Below are positions 1 through 6,705 of a stretch of 8,919 nucleotides of DNA, piece after piece; position 1 is the first letter of the stretch; the number at the start of each line of letters is the position of its first letter. The notes under the pieces are model-generated. The model ran no database searches and was not told where the DNA came from. It saw nothing but the letters and a program-made list of their open reading frames with translations. The stretch is from NCBI GenBank assembly GCA_031266895.1, contig JAISAD010000149.1:1-8919 (forward strand). Direction: 5' to 3'. This DNA is from Bacteroidales bacterium. GTDB lineage: Bacteria; Bacteroidota; Bacteroidia; Bacteroidales; WCHB1-69. Made by a program: the position numbers and the translations under genes.

Positions 1-96
1 CTTTGACACATTTAATGCCAGCATGGCGGTAAGTACCAGATACATCATTCCTATCATTCGCTGCCGCGGGGTTTCCGGACAATTTGTTGCACCCAT
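1..96 (-). CDS. gldM: GldM/PorM, type IX secretion motor subunit (N-terminal 32 residues only)
   Basis: Only the first 32 codons are present; the gene continues past the left edge. The ATG is at 96-94. The peptide contains PRQRMIGMMYLVLTAMLALN, which closely matches the start of GldM/PorM proteins: a short cytoplasmic segment with PRQ-M followed by one transmembrane helix (about residues 14-30) ending in NVSK. In this family the helix sits inside a five-helix GldL bundle in the inner membrane, and the large periplasmic part, not visible here, reaches the GldK/GldN ring to pass on energy from the proton motive force. The gene lies 49 bases behind gldL on the same strand, as expected in a porP-K-L-M-N operon. 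There is no Shine-Dalgarno sequence; the leader is A-rich. Identification is confident despite the truncation because this N-terminal segment is the most conserved part of the family and the context agrees. Confidence 0.9.
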   Translation of the reverse strand, partial: MGATNCPETPRQRMIGMMYLVLTAMLALNVSK

Positions 97-145
97 AGTC
101 TATTTTTTTTTGATTATTAAGTTAAGTTAGGTTTGATTGATTTGA

Positions 146-883
146 TTACGCTTTATTAGTAGTCATGGCTGATAACATATTGCCGTAGATATTACTTAAT
201 TGCGATACATTTTGAGCCAGTTTTTCAATCTCTTCCTGATAACGTTTTGTATTTTCAAGACTTGTGCTCAACGTTTCGGCATAAGCGGCGATACCGTCTT
301 CCATCAATTTGAAGTTGTTTAATACAGTTTGCGTATTTTGCATTTGGAGTTCGGTCGTGCTGTTTAATACCTCTGCAGACTTGTCATATTCCAATGCCAA
401 ATTTCTCACCGATTCGCCGGCTTTGGTCAAGTTTGATACATAGCCATCGGTAGCGGCTACGGCATCGGCAGTTCCCGACAGGGTCTTGGCATTTTCACTC
501 AGATTTCTCATGCCGGAAGCTAAACTTTCAATCAATTCGGGGCCTATCTTAGCCTCTTCCAACATTCTGTCTAATTGTTGTGTGGTCGTTTCATTTGATA
601 AAGCTTTCTTTTTATCTTTCTTCATTTTGGTGTCTTCTTCCAAGCCTAAAGCCAATTCGGGATATACCAGCGACCAATTGTATTCCACATGTAAAGGTTC
701 GAATGCCGAGAACGTGAAGATAATAGCTTCCGTACCCATGCCAGCCATTAGCATATAGTCTGCTCCCATTATGTGCAAAATCTTAAACAGAGCACCTAAA
801 ATTACAATTGCAGCTCCAATTCCATACAATTTGGCCATAAAATTCTTATAACCTTTACTTCTTACTAGTGTGTACAATCCCAT
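146..883 (-). CDS. gldL: GldL/PorL, proton-channel subunit of the type IX secretion/gliding motor
   Basis: Predicted 245-residue inner-membrane protein. Two helices are visible: TM1 at about 17-37 (YGIGAAIVILGALFKILHI) and TM2 at about 43-61 (MLMAGMGTEAIIFTFSAFE). GldL hallmarks are GALFK--H at the end of TM1, TEAIIF--SAFEP in TM2 and the NW-LVYPEL stretch at 69-77. Glu52 inside TM2 and Lys34/His37 at the end of TM1 probably match the protonatable residues studied in Flavobacterium johnsoniae GldL (by motif alignment, not computed). Residues about 90-240 are hydrophilic, rich in Asn, Ser, Thr, Leu and Glu, and look like a long cytoplasmic coiled coil. The family forms a pentameric channel around two GldM helices and drives type IX secretion and gliding with the proton motive force. 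It lies between gldK (60-base gap) and gldM (49-base gap). The ATG at 883 gives a short N-terminal extension before TM1, as Bacteroidales PorL proteins tend to have. Confidence 0.93.
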   Translation of the reverse strand: MGLYTLVRSKGYKNFMAKLYGIGAAIVILGALFKILHIMGADYMLMAGMGTEAIIFTFSAFEPLHVEYNWSLVYPELALGLEEDTKMKKDKKKALSNETTTQQLDRMLEEAKIGPELIESLASGMRNLSENAKTLSGTADAVAATDGYVSNLTKAGESVRNLALEYDKSAEVLNSTTELQMQNTQTVLNNFKLMEDGIAAYAETLSTSLENTKRYQEEIEKLAQNVSQLSNIYGNMLSAMTTNKA

Positions 884-943
884 AGTTTTTGTTTTTTTAA
901 GTTAATTTTTGTTTTTGTTATTGATTTTTATTTTGATTCAGTT

Positions 944-2377
944 TTAGTAAATATGCGAAGATTTTGAAGTGTTATCGCCGCGATTACGTCCCATGTATGA
1001 CTGAACGCAACGGAACCCCACATAAGATTTGCAAGTATCCTGATATTCGTAAGTTTTGGCATACACGGTTGTGTAATAGGATACATCTTTCCATGAGCCG
1101 CCGCGAATCACCTTTCTTTTTTTCTCCATAGGGTCATTTTTCTTAGCATAATAAGAATATTGCGGATTCAGGTCATGCGTGAAGTTAATGGCTGACTTGT
1201 CGAATGCATCTTCGCACCATTCGGCTACATTGCCGCTCATATCGAATAATCCAAAATCGTTGGGATTATAGTGAGCAACTATGCTCGGATAGAGATTGCC
1301 ATCAGCTGTATAGTCACCACGCATTGGCTTAAAGTTACTCAGATAGCAACCATTTTTGTTAGTAGTATAGGGACCTCCCCAAGGATAGGGACTTGTAGCT
1401 TGATCGCCGCGAGCAGCCCATTCCCATTCGCCTTCATTAGGTAGCCGGAAATCATGCTCCCAGGCATATTCATTGGAAGCTAACCAATTATTCCGCAGAT
1501 GTGTTCTCCAATATGTGAATGCTTTACTCTGTTGCCAACTTACGCCTACCACTGGATAGTTGTCAAACTGCACATTATCAAAATAATTCAGCAGCATTGG
1601 CTCGTTGTAGGAATATGTGAAGTCGTGCACCCAGCACAATGTATCAGGATAAATGTTAATTACCTCCCTGCGAATAAAACGGTCAAGGGTTTGGCTTACG
1701 CTACTTGGTCTGTTGGCGTACATGCCGCCATATTCGTGGCCGTCTTTATCAAATTCCTTATAGGAAGCGCCGAATATGTTAGGGTCTTCAGGATCTACAT
1801 AATTTCTATAATCTATAGTCCAGTATTCATAATTGTAAGCCGAAGCGTTTATATTTCTGGAACGGTAGTGATAAAAACGGGTATTTACTTTTGCAAAGAG
1901 CGGGCTTAAAGCGGCCTGCACCTCTTCGTTTTGGGAATCCCATGGAATTTTGGCATTCCAGTTAATCAGGCGGGGTTCTATTTCTTCACCCTCTTGATCA
2001 CCTTTAGTATATGTAGCGAAATGGCCGACATTTCTTCTATCCTCTTCTGTTGCTTCGGATTCGCCTAAAAGGATGTGTGCAATGGAGTCTCTTACCCAAT
2101 ATACGAATTGACGATATTCGTTGTTCGTAATTTCGGTTTCATCCATCCAGAAAGCTTTTATTGATACATTTTTAGACTGGTTGGTATTAGCATACGGCAC
2201 ATCCTGGTCGCCAACACCCATAAGATAATGACCTTCAGGAATATAAACCATCCCGTAAGGCTCTAAATCCAAAAACTTTGGGCGGTCTTTCACTCCTACC
2301 AACTGCCCTTCTCCCGTATTTTTACAACCGGCAAAAAGGATTAAAATCAACCCTAATAACAATGCAAGTTTTTTCAT
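944..2377 (-). CDS. gldK: GldK/PorK, lipoprotein of the type IX secretion ring (FGE-sulfatase fold)
   Basis: Probable 477-residue outer-membrane lipoprotein. An in-frame ATG 13 codons upstream (2416) would give 490 residues, but I prefer 2377 because it starts directly with a lipoprotein signal, MKKLALLLGLILILFAGC, with lipobox LFAG-C and acylated Cys18. The upstream codons (EHIIEINKIKKQ) look like A-rich leader. The mature protein has the formylglycine-generating-enzyme fold: MVYIPEGHYLMG (43-54), EITNNEYRQF (82-91), PVVGVSW (275-281), RLPNEGEWEWAARG (311-324), GLFDMSGNVAEWCED (376-390), VIRGGSW (423-429) and GFRCV (454-458). A long insertion of about 180 residues separates the second and third motifs, as is usual in GldK. 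The two catalytic cysteines of true FGE enzymes are missing (Asp431 and Thr436 by motif alignment), so the role is structural: with GldN it forms a periplasmic ring at the outer membrane. It sits between porP and gldL, as in the P. gingivalis por operon. Confidence 0.93.
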   Translation of the reverse strand: MKKLALLLGLILILFAGCKNTGEGQLVGVKDRPKFLDLEPYGMVYIPEGHYLMGVGDQDVPYANTNQSKNVSIKAFWMDETEITNNEYRQFVYWVRDSIAHILLGESEATEEDRRNVGHFATYTKGDQEGEEIEPRLINWNAKIPWDSQNEEVQAALSPLFAKVNTRFYHYRSRNINASAYNYEYWTIDYRNYVDPEDPNIFGASYKEFDKDGHEYGGMYANRPSSVSQTLDRFIRREVINIYPDTLCWVHDFTYSYNEPMLLNYFDNVQFDNYPVVGVSWQQSKAFTYWRTHLRNNWLASNEYAWEHDFRLPNEGEWEWAARGDQATSPYPWGGPYTTNKNGCYLSNFKPMRGDYTADGNLYPSIVAHYNPNDFGLFDMSGNVAEWCEDAFDKSAINFTHDLNPQYSYYAKKNDPMEKKRKVIRGGSWKDVSYYTTVYAKTYEYQDTCKSYVGFRCVQSYMGRNRGDNTSKSSHIY

Positions 2378-2471
2378 CTGTTTTTTTATTTTATTTATTT
2401 CTATAATATGTTCCAACGTAAATTTTTGCTTTATATTGTTAATTCTGCATTTTTTTGCTTAAATAAGTTTA

Positions 2472-3506
2472 TCAATATTGATTTTTGTAAATACTGCGGG
2501 TTGAACCATAGCCAGAATATACCGGCTCTTTGTAGATGTCGAAGCAGTAACGAACCATCACTTCTATCGAACCGAAACTGCGTTGGTGTACACCCATTTT
2601 ATTGGTTGGGAAGCCATAAGATAGCCCCATATCAAGCCCTTTCAGATAGTTGTTTGAGTTGTTGTAGAATGGGCGTGCGCCGAAAAGCACTGAAATATCG
2701 TCATTAAAACGATACGACAGGCCACCCCAATATACCTTATTGTATCGAGCCAGTGCCATTATGGTAAATGAATAGTCAAAATTGGAAGACAGTGTGGTTG
2801 TAAGAATAGCTTGCGGTTCTATTTCCCAACTCGGATTGGCCGGCATTACCCAGGTATAACCGCCATGTACGTAAATTTGTCGCGAATTGGAAAATACGTT
2901 GGGATCTCCGGATAAGCGGAGTTTTGTACTGGCAGCCATTTTAGTGCTGCCAATTCCTGCGTACCATCTTTCAGCTTTATAAAAAATACCGAAATGAAAA
3001 TCCAAATCCATGAAGGATTCACTGCTTTTTACATTTTCTATAAGAGGGTCGTTGTCATGTTGATAACGCAACTTTTCGCCATCCAGTTTTGTATTATATA
3101 GTCCTATTTGTGCTCCGATACTCAATTTTCCTGTAGGGATGTTCATTTTAAAGGCATAGCCTAATTTCACGCCGATATTATCGCAATAGCCCAATTTATC
3201 CTTAATAAAAGTAAGTCCGAGAGAACCGTGAAGCGGTTTCAGGTAGCTTTCCAGGGCAAAATAGAGTTGTTGAGGAGATGTGTTATCTTTAATAGTCTTG
3301 CCTTCTTTTTCATATACATCATGCCAGCCTGTTTTTTGCTGGCTGAAAATAGCGGTAAAACATAGTGTATTGTTTTGCTCGCCTATGGCTCCTGCATTAA
3401 AATAGGGCGCAGCCCAAGGAAATAGCGTAAATTGGTTCTGTGTTTGTGCAAACATGCTCACATTACTTGCTATTAGAAAGAGTAAAATAATAACGCTTCT
3501 TTTCAT
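2472..3506 (-). CDS. porP: PorP/SprF-family type IX secretion outer-membrane protein
   Basis: Predicted 344-residue outer-membrane beta-barrel. The N-terminus is a signal peptide (MKRSVIILLFLIASNVSMFA, likely cut before QTQ). Just after it comes QNQFTLFPWAAPYFNAGAIG, a diverged version of the family's Q-FSQYM-NP-Y-NPAYAG opening. The rest is alternating amphipathic strands with many Gly, Tyr, Phe and Asn, including SLGLTFIKDKLG (95-106), LSIGAQIGLYN (128-138), LDFHFGIFYKAERWYAGIG (168-186) and a C-terminal strand near SIEVMVRYCF (313-322). These are typical of the type IX membrane protein family PorP/SprF. Its place as first gene before gldK-gldL-gldM matches porP in P. gingivalis. PorP is needed for type IX secretion there, while SprF paralogs elsewhere serve single adhesins; the operon position favours the core PorP role, and that assignment is inference. 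It follows a leader of about 160 bases after the putative promoter. Confidence 0.88.
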   Translation of the reverse strand: MKRSVIILLFLIASNVSMFAQTQNQFTLFPWAAPYFNAGAIGEQNNTLCFTAIFSQQKTGWHDVYEKEGKTIKDNTSPQQLYFALESYLKPLHGSLGLTFIKDKLGYCDNIGVKLGYAFKMNIPTGKLSIGAQIGLYNTKLDGEKLRYQHDNDPLIENVKSSESFMDLDFHFGIFYKAERWYAGIGSTKMAASTKLRLSGDPNVFSNSRQIYVHGGYTWVMPANPSWEIEPQAILTTTLSSNFDYSFTIMALARYNKVYWGGLSYRFNDDISVLFGARPFYNNSNNYLKGLDMGLSYGFPTNKMGVHQRSFGSIEVMVRYCFDIYKEPVYSGYGSTRSIYKNQY

Positions 3507-3664
3507 AAATACAGGATATTTATTTTTAATTTCTTTTAACTTGTAACTTATTAATATTCAAGACAATAATCTATTTTTTTAGTTTAATTCTGCTCTTCCG
3601 TTCAACTTCAATCTTTTTCTTTTTACAGGGGAAATAACGCTTTGAGATTGAATGTCAAATTTCA
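3507..3664 (-). other. Probable long 5' leader of the porP operon
   Basis: This stretch lies between the putative transcription start and the porP ATG. It contains no plausible gene on either strand. It holds one short inverted repeat, TTCAATCT (3607-3614) and AGATTGAA (3645-3652), with a 30-base loop close to the 5' end of the predicted RNA. The last 30 bases before the ATG are A-rich (for example AAAAGAAATTAAAAATAAAT on the minus strand), the usual ribosome-loading context in this phylum. I recognise no known riboswitch pattern. Confidence 0.4.
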
Positions 3665-3669
3665 AGCCC

Positions 3670-3699
3670 CAAAAATACAATTTTTTTTTATGCGTGCAA
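3670..3699 (-). promoter_or_regulatory. Putative promoter of the porP-gldK-gldL-gldM operon
   Basis: Read on the minus strand, 3677-3670 is TATTTTTG, an exact match to the Bacteroidota -7 consensus TAnnTTTG. A TTG at 3699-3697 lies exactly 19 bases upstream, matching the -33 element and usual spacing for the primary sigma factor of this phylum. Transcription would start near 3664-3666 and leave a leader of about 160 bases before the porP ATG at 3506. It lies between ftsK and porP, so the type IX genes could be transcribed independently of ftsK. The -7 element forms one arm of an inverted repeat (3670-3718). Confidence 0.55.
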
Positions 3700-3718
3700 T
3701 ATAAAAATCGTATTTTTG
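3670..3718. repeat. Inverted repeat, 16-base arms with one mismatch
   Basis: The left arm CAAAAATACAATTTTT (3670-3685) and right arm AAAAATCGTATTTTTG (3703-3718) are inverted copies with one mismatch in 16 and a 17-base spacer. Each outer end carries a TAnnTTTG-type element facing outward: TATTTTTG on the minus strand at 3677-3670 and on the plus strand at 3711-3718. The minus-strand -33 triplet lies in the spacer. It could be a regulator site, a pair of divergent promoters, or an AT-rich hairpin at the end of the ftsK transcript. The arms are very AT-rich, so chance pairing is possible. Confidence 0.6.
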
Positions 3719-3782
3719 TCCTAAAAAGTTTGTTTTTTTTATAAATCATTGATTGTCAGAAAGAAAAAAATCAACATCTCTA

Positions 3783-6407
3783 TTAAAGCAACCCCATTCG
3801 TTGAAAAATGGCTGTTAATTCGTCGTTGCTGCGCACTTTCACTTCGCGAGCTTTGCTGCCTTGTGAGGGGCCAACTACGCCAAACTCTTCCAATTGATCC
3901 ATAATACGACCGGCTCGATTATAGCCCAATTTCATCTTGCGCTGTATAAGCGAGGTGCTGCCCAGCTGGGTTTGCAAAATAAGGGTGGCGGCCTCCATAA
4001 ACATGGAATCTATCTCGTCTGATGAAATACTTGCTCCATCATCACCCTTACCCTCTTCGGGCACATATTCGGGCAGCAGAAAAGGTTCCGGGTATCCCTG
4101 CTGATTTTCGATGTGCTTAGCTACCTCTTCCACTTCGGGAGTATCCACAAAGGCACATTGTAAGCGAATAAGATCGCTGCCGGTAGAGATGAGCATATCG
4201 CCTTTCCCTATTAGCTGGTCGGCACCGCTGCCGTCGAGGATGGTGCGCGAGTCAATTTTTGATGAGACGCGGAATGCCACACGCGAAGGGAAGTTGGCCT
4301 TGATGATACCGGTAATAATATTGACGGAAGGGCGTTGGGTGGCAATAATCAGGTGAATGCCGATAGCGCGCGCCAATTGTGCCAGGCGGGCAATGGGGGT
4401 TTCTATTTCGCGCCCTGCAGTCATGATCAGGTCACCAAATTCATCTATAATCAGTACAATATAAGGCATGTAGTGGTGTCCATTGGCAGGCGAGAGCTTC
4501 CGGGCGCAGAATTTTGCATTATATTCTTTTATATTACGCACTTTAGCCAATTTCAGCAGGTCGTAGCGGGTATCCATTTCGATACAGAGCGAATTGAGGG
4601 TTGCCACCACCTTTTTGGTATCGGTAATAATGGGTTCAAGACTGTCTGGCAATTGCGCCAGATAGTGCCTTTCTATAATGGAGTAAAGGGTAAATTCCAC
4701 CTTTTTGGGGTCAACGAGTACTAATTTCAACTCGGCAGGGTGTTTTTTATAGAGCAGTGAGGTGATAATGGCATTCAGGCCCACCGATTTTCCCTGTCCG
4801 GTAGCGCCGGCCATTAGCAGGTGTGGCATTTTGGCCAAATCGACTACAAATGGTTCATTACTAATCGTTTTTCCCAATCCGACAGGCAGGTCATATTTAT
4901 TGTTTTGGAATTTCTCGGACGCAATGATGTCGCGCATTGAGACAATATTGGGATTTTTGTTGGGAACTTCGATGCCGATGGTGCCCTTGCCCGGTATGGG
5001 TGCAATAATGCGAATGCCTAAAGCGGCCAGGCTGAGTGCGATGTCATCTTCCAAATTTTTAATCTTGCTGATACGCACTCCTTCGGCCGGAATAATTTCG
5101 TAGAGCGTAACAGTAGGGCCTATAGTGGCGGTAATATGGGTAATGGGGATGCCAAAATTTTTAAGTGTGCGTTCAATTTTCTCTTTATTCTCTATTAATT
5201 CTTTGCGCAGCAGTTCTTTATTTATTTCTGAAGTGTTGTGTTCTGCCAACAGGTCGAGGGGAGGGAATGCATAATGCGACAGGTCTTTGCGTGGGTCGTA
5301 CTCTTCAAGCATAGCCGGATCAATGGATTGGCTGATGTCCGTGTCGTCCATATCAGGCAGATCAAACGAATCATCCCCGTTAGACAGCAGGTCGGGATTA
5401 TCCTGCTGTTCGCAGGCGTCGGGTATAATTATGCTGGTTTCATTAATCACAAAAGAGACTTCGTTGCCTGGAGTTGAAACAATGTCAGGCTCAACAAGTG
5501 ATGCTGCAGTTGTTTTAGCTCCGCTTTTTATATCTTCAAAAGTCAAATTGGAAGCAGGCTGATGGAGTTCCTGCTCTTCCGATTTTTCGGGCGGCAGGGT
5601 ATCATCTACCTTAAAATATATCTTATTTTTGTCGTACTCATCGGTCAATTGATTGCGGGTGGTGATATAGAGATCGGGCAGGTCGGTAGCAGACGAAGCG
5701 GTGTAGGGCATATCTTCGTCATCGCATTCATCATATTTAAGCTTTTTATGGCGTTCGGGTTTCTCCCTGCCGACAGTTTCGGTTTCGCCTTTTTTTATGC
5801 GAAAGAGCGTATGTATGGATAAGTTGTAACAGAGAATAAGGATAGCTGCCAGAAATACCAGAATAATGAGAACGCTGGCAGGGCTGCCTACATGCGAGTG
5901 CAGGTAATCGGTGGTGAAATTGCCAAAACTGCCTCCCAGAAAATTCAGATCATTACCGAAAAAGAATCGTCCCACGAAAGCGGAAGCGAGCGAGAGCCAT
6001 GCCATGGAGAGCAGGGTGGTAATAAAAGTACGTATAATCGGCATCAGGTGGCGACCGAACGAGAGGCGAAATCCTGTAAGGAAGAAGAGCAGTGCGAAAC
6101 CGATGGAAAATATGCCGAAGCTGTTTTCAACAAAAAAATGGGCAATATATGCGCCTGCAATTCCAGCCAGGTTGCCGGGCTTGGTGCCCGAAGTTACACA
6201 AGAGAGGTCACTTTTATAATTGATGATGTAGGATATTGTGGCTACGGCAAGCAGCAGCGAAAAGGCAAGCAGTACTATGCCATAGACTTGTATCATTCTT
6301 CTGCTTGATAAAAAAACAAAAAAAGAGCTGTTTTTTGGTGTGTTTTTTCCCTTGCTTTTTCTTTTGGCCGTTTTTTTTGAACTGCCTGCCGCTTTTCGGT
6401 TTTCCAT
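3783..6407 (-). CDS. ftsK: FtsK/SpoIIIE-family septal DNA translocase
   Basis: Predicted 874-residue DNA pump of the division septum that moves the chromosome terminus and supports dimer resolution. The frame opens at 6479 (898 residues), but I prefer the ATG at 6407: its product starts MENRKAAGSSKK, a normal basic FtsK N-terminus, and a -7-like element at 6500-6493 would leave the 6479 ATG almost no leader. In 874-residue numbering, four membrane helices lie at about 40-63, 97-115, 124-150 and 178-196. An acidic, low-complexity linker spans about 200-390, shorter than in E. coli FtsK. The motor follows: Walker A GATGQGKSVG (534-543), Walker B IVLIIDEFGDL (650-660), and ATQRPSVNIITGIIKANFPS (689-708). 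The C-terminal winged-helix gamma domain (about 800-856) carries LIQRKMKLGYNRAGRIMDQL, which in the family reads chromosome polarity sequences and contacts the XerD recombinase. All motor motifs are intact. It is not a conjugation coupling protein, given the four helices plus gamma domain and the lack of mobile-element neighbours. Confidence 0.96.
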   Translation of the reverse strand: MENRKAAGSSKKTAKRKSKGKNTPKNSSFFVFLSSRRMIQVYGIVLLAFSLLLAVATISYIINYKSDLSCVTSGTKPGNLAGIAGAYIAHFFVENSFGIFSIGFALLFFLTGFRLSFGRHLMPIIRTFITTLLSMAWLSLASAFVGRFFFGNDLNFLGGSFGNFTTDYLHSHVGSPASVLIILVFLAAILILCYNLSIHTLFRIKKGETETVGREKPERHKKLKYDECDDEDMPYTASSATDLPDLYITTRNQLTDEYDKNKIYFKVDDTLPPEKSEEQELHQPASNLTFEDIKSGAKTTAASLVEPDIVSTPGNEVSFVINETSIIIPDACEQQDNPDLLSNGDDSFDLPDMDDTDISQSIDPAMLEEYDPRKDLSHYAFPPLDLLAEHNTSEINKELLRKELIENKEKIERTLKNFGIPITHITATIGPTVTLYEIIPAEGVRISKIKNLEDDIALSLAALGIRIIAPIPGKGTIGIEVPNKNPNIVSMRDIIASEKFQNNKYDLPVGLGKTISNEPFVVDLAKMPHLLMAGATGQGKSVGLNAIITSLLYKKHPAELKLVLVDPKKVEFTLYSIIERHYLAQLPDSLEPIITDTKKVVATLNSLCIEMDTRYDLLKLAKVRNIKEYNAKFCARKLSPANGHHYMPYIVLIIDEFGDLIMTAGREIETPIARLAQLARAIGIHLIIATQRPSVNIITGIIKANFPSRVAFRVSSKIDSRTILDGSGADQLIGKGDMLISTGSDLIRLQCAFVDTPEVEEVAKHIENQQGYPEPFLLPEYVPEEGKGDDGASISSDEIDSMFMEAATLILQTQLGSTSLIQRKMKLGYNRAGRIMDQLEEFGVVGPSQGSKAREVKVRSNDELTAIFQRMGLL

Positions 6408-6492
6408 TACGTATTTGTTGCGTTTTATGTTATTTATAGCTCTCATTCTCTTTAAAAAATTGCTGTCTGTTAATCGCATTTAACAAAAGATA

Positions 6493-6500
6493 CAAAAGTA
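6493..6500 (-). promoter_or_regulatory. Possible -7 element of the ftsK promoter
   Basis: On the minus strand 6500-6493 reads TACTTTTG, matching the Bacteroidota -7 consensus TAnnTTTG. Transcription would start near 6487. I see no TTG or TTTG at the expected distance upstream (about 6520), so only half of the promoter is supported. The position would give an 80-base leader to the ATG at 6407 and argues against translation starting at 6479. Confidence 0.35.
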
Positions 6501-6624
6501 CAATTATCTCAAGATTCTATTTTCTTTTTTCTATCAGAATATCAACAATGAAATGTTAATAATTAGGTATTGGTATTATCCGGCATAAGATTCCGAAATA
6601 ATTTATCTGGATGATTGTTCTATT

Positions 6625-6651
6625 TTTGTTTCAAAAATTCATGTATCTTTG
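6625..6651 (+). promoter_or_regulatory. Putative argF promoter
   Basis: TATCTTTG at 6644-6651 fits the Bacteroidota -7 consensus TAnnTTTG exactly. A TTTG at 6625-6628 could be the -33 element, but the 15-base spacer is shorter than the usual 19 or so. TATTTTTG at 6621-6628 also matches the -7 consensus, so the choice is not unique. With the downstream element, transcription starts near 6657, about 50 bases before the argF ATG at 6706. This rules out the in-frame TTG at 6649 as the translation start. Confidence 0.5.
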
Positions 6652-6705
6652 CCGCCATTAAAAAGACACAATAGAAATAATCATAAATCATTAAACATCA
6701 AAACT

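Larger units (their letters stand above)
6408..6705. other. Divergent intergenic region between ftsK and argF
   Basis: This is the only point where transcription diverges in the window. It holds the candidate -7 elements for ftsK (6493-6500, minus) and argF (6644-6651, plus). Between them (about 6501-6624) the sequence is AT-rich with no plausible gene. I looked for a pair of E. coli-type arginine boxes (TGAAT and ATTCA arms) ahead of argF and found none convincing. A short tandem GGTATTGGTATT at about 6566-6577 is the only other pattern seen. Confidence 0.5.

Noticed and set aside
486..758. Plus-strand 90-codon frame opposite gldL
   Set aside because: Antisense shadow of a well-supported gene, no recognisable domain or leader.
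1499..1909. Plus-strand 136-codon frame opposite gldK
   Set aside because: Antisense to the conserved GldK frame, with no recognisable domain; its hydrophobic look follows from the complementary codons.
2408..2707. Plus-strand 99-codon frame across the porP-gldK gap
   Set aside because: Mostly antisense to porP and no protein family features.
3783..6407. FtsK-like protein as a conjugation or mobile-element coupling protein
   Set aside because: Four N-terminal helices plus the C-terminal gamma domain are those of chromosomal FtsK, and no mobility genes are nearby.
4111..6439. Many plus-strand open frames of 67-138 codons opposite ftsK
   Set aside because: They lie antisense within a clearly conserved translocase gene, have no family motifs, and overlap each other in different frames, as expected for shadow frames.
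6600..6705. Arginine box for ArgR upstream of argF
   Set aside because: Only a lone ATTCA-like half site (6636-6640) is visible; no matching TGAAT arm at the required spacing.
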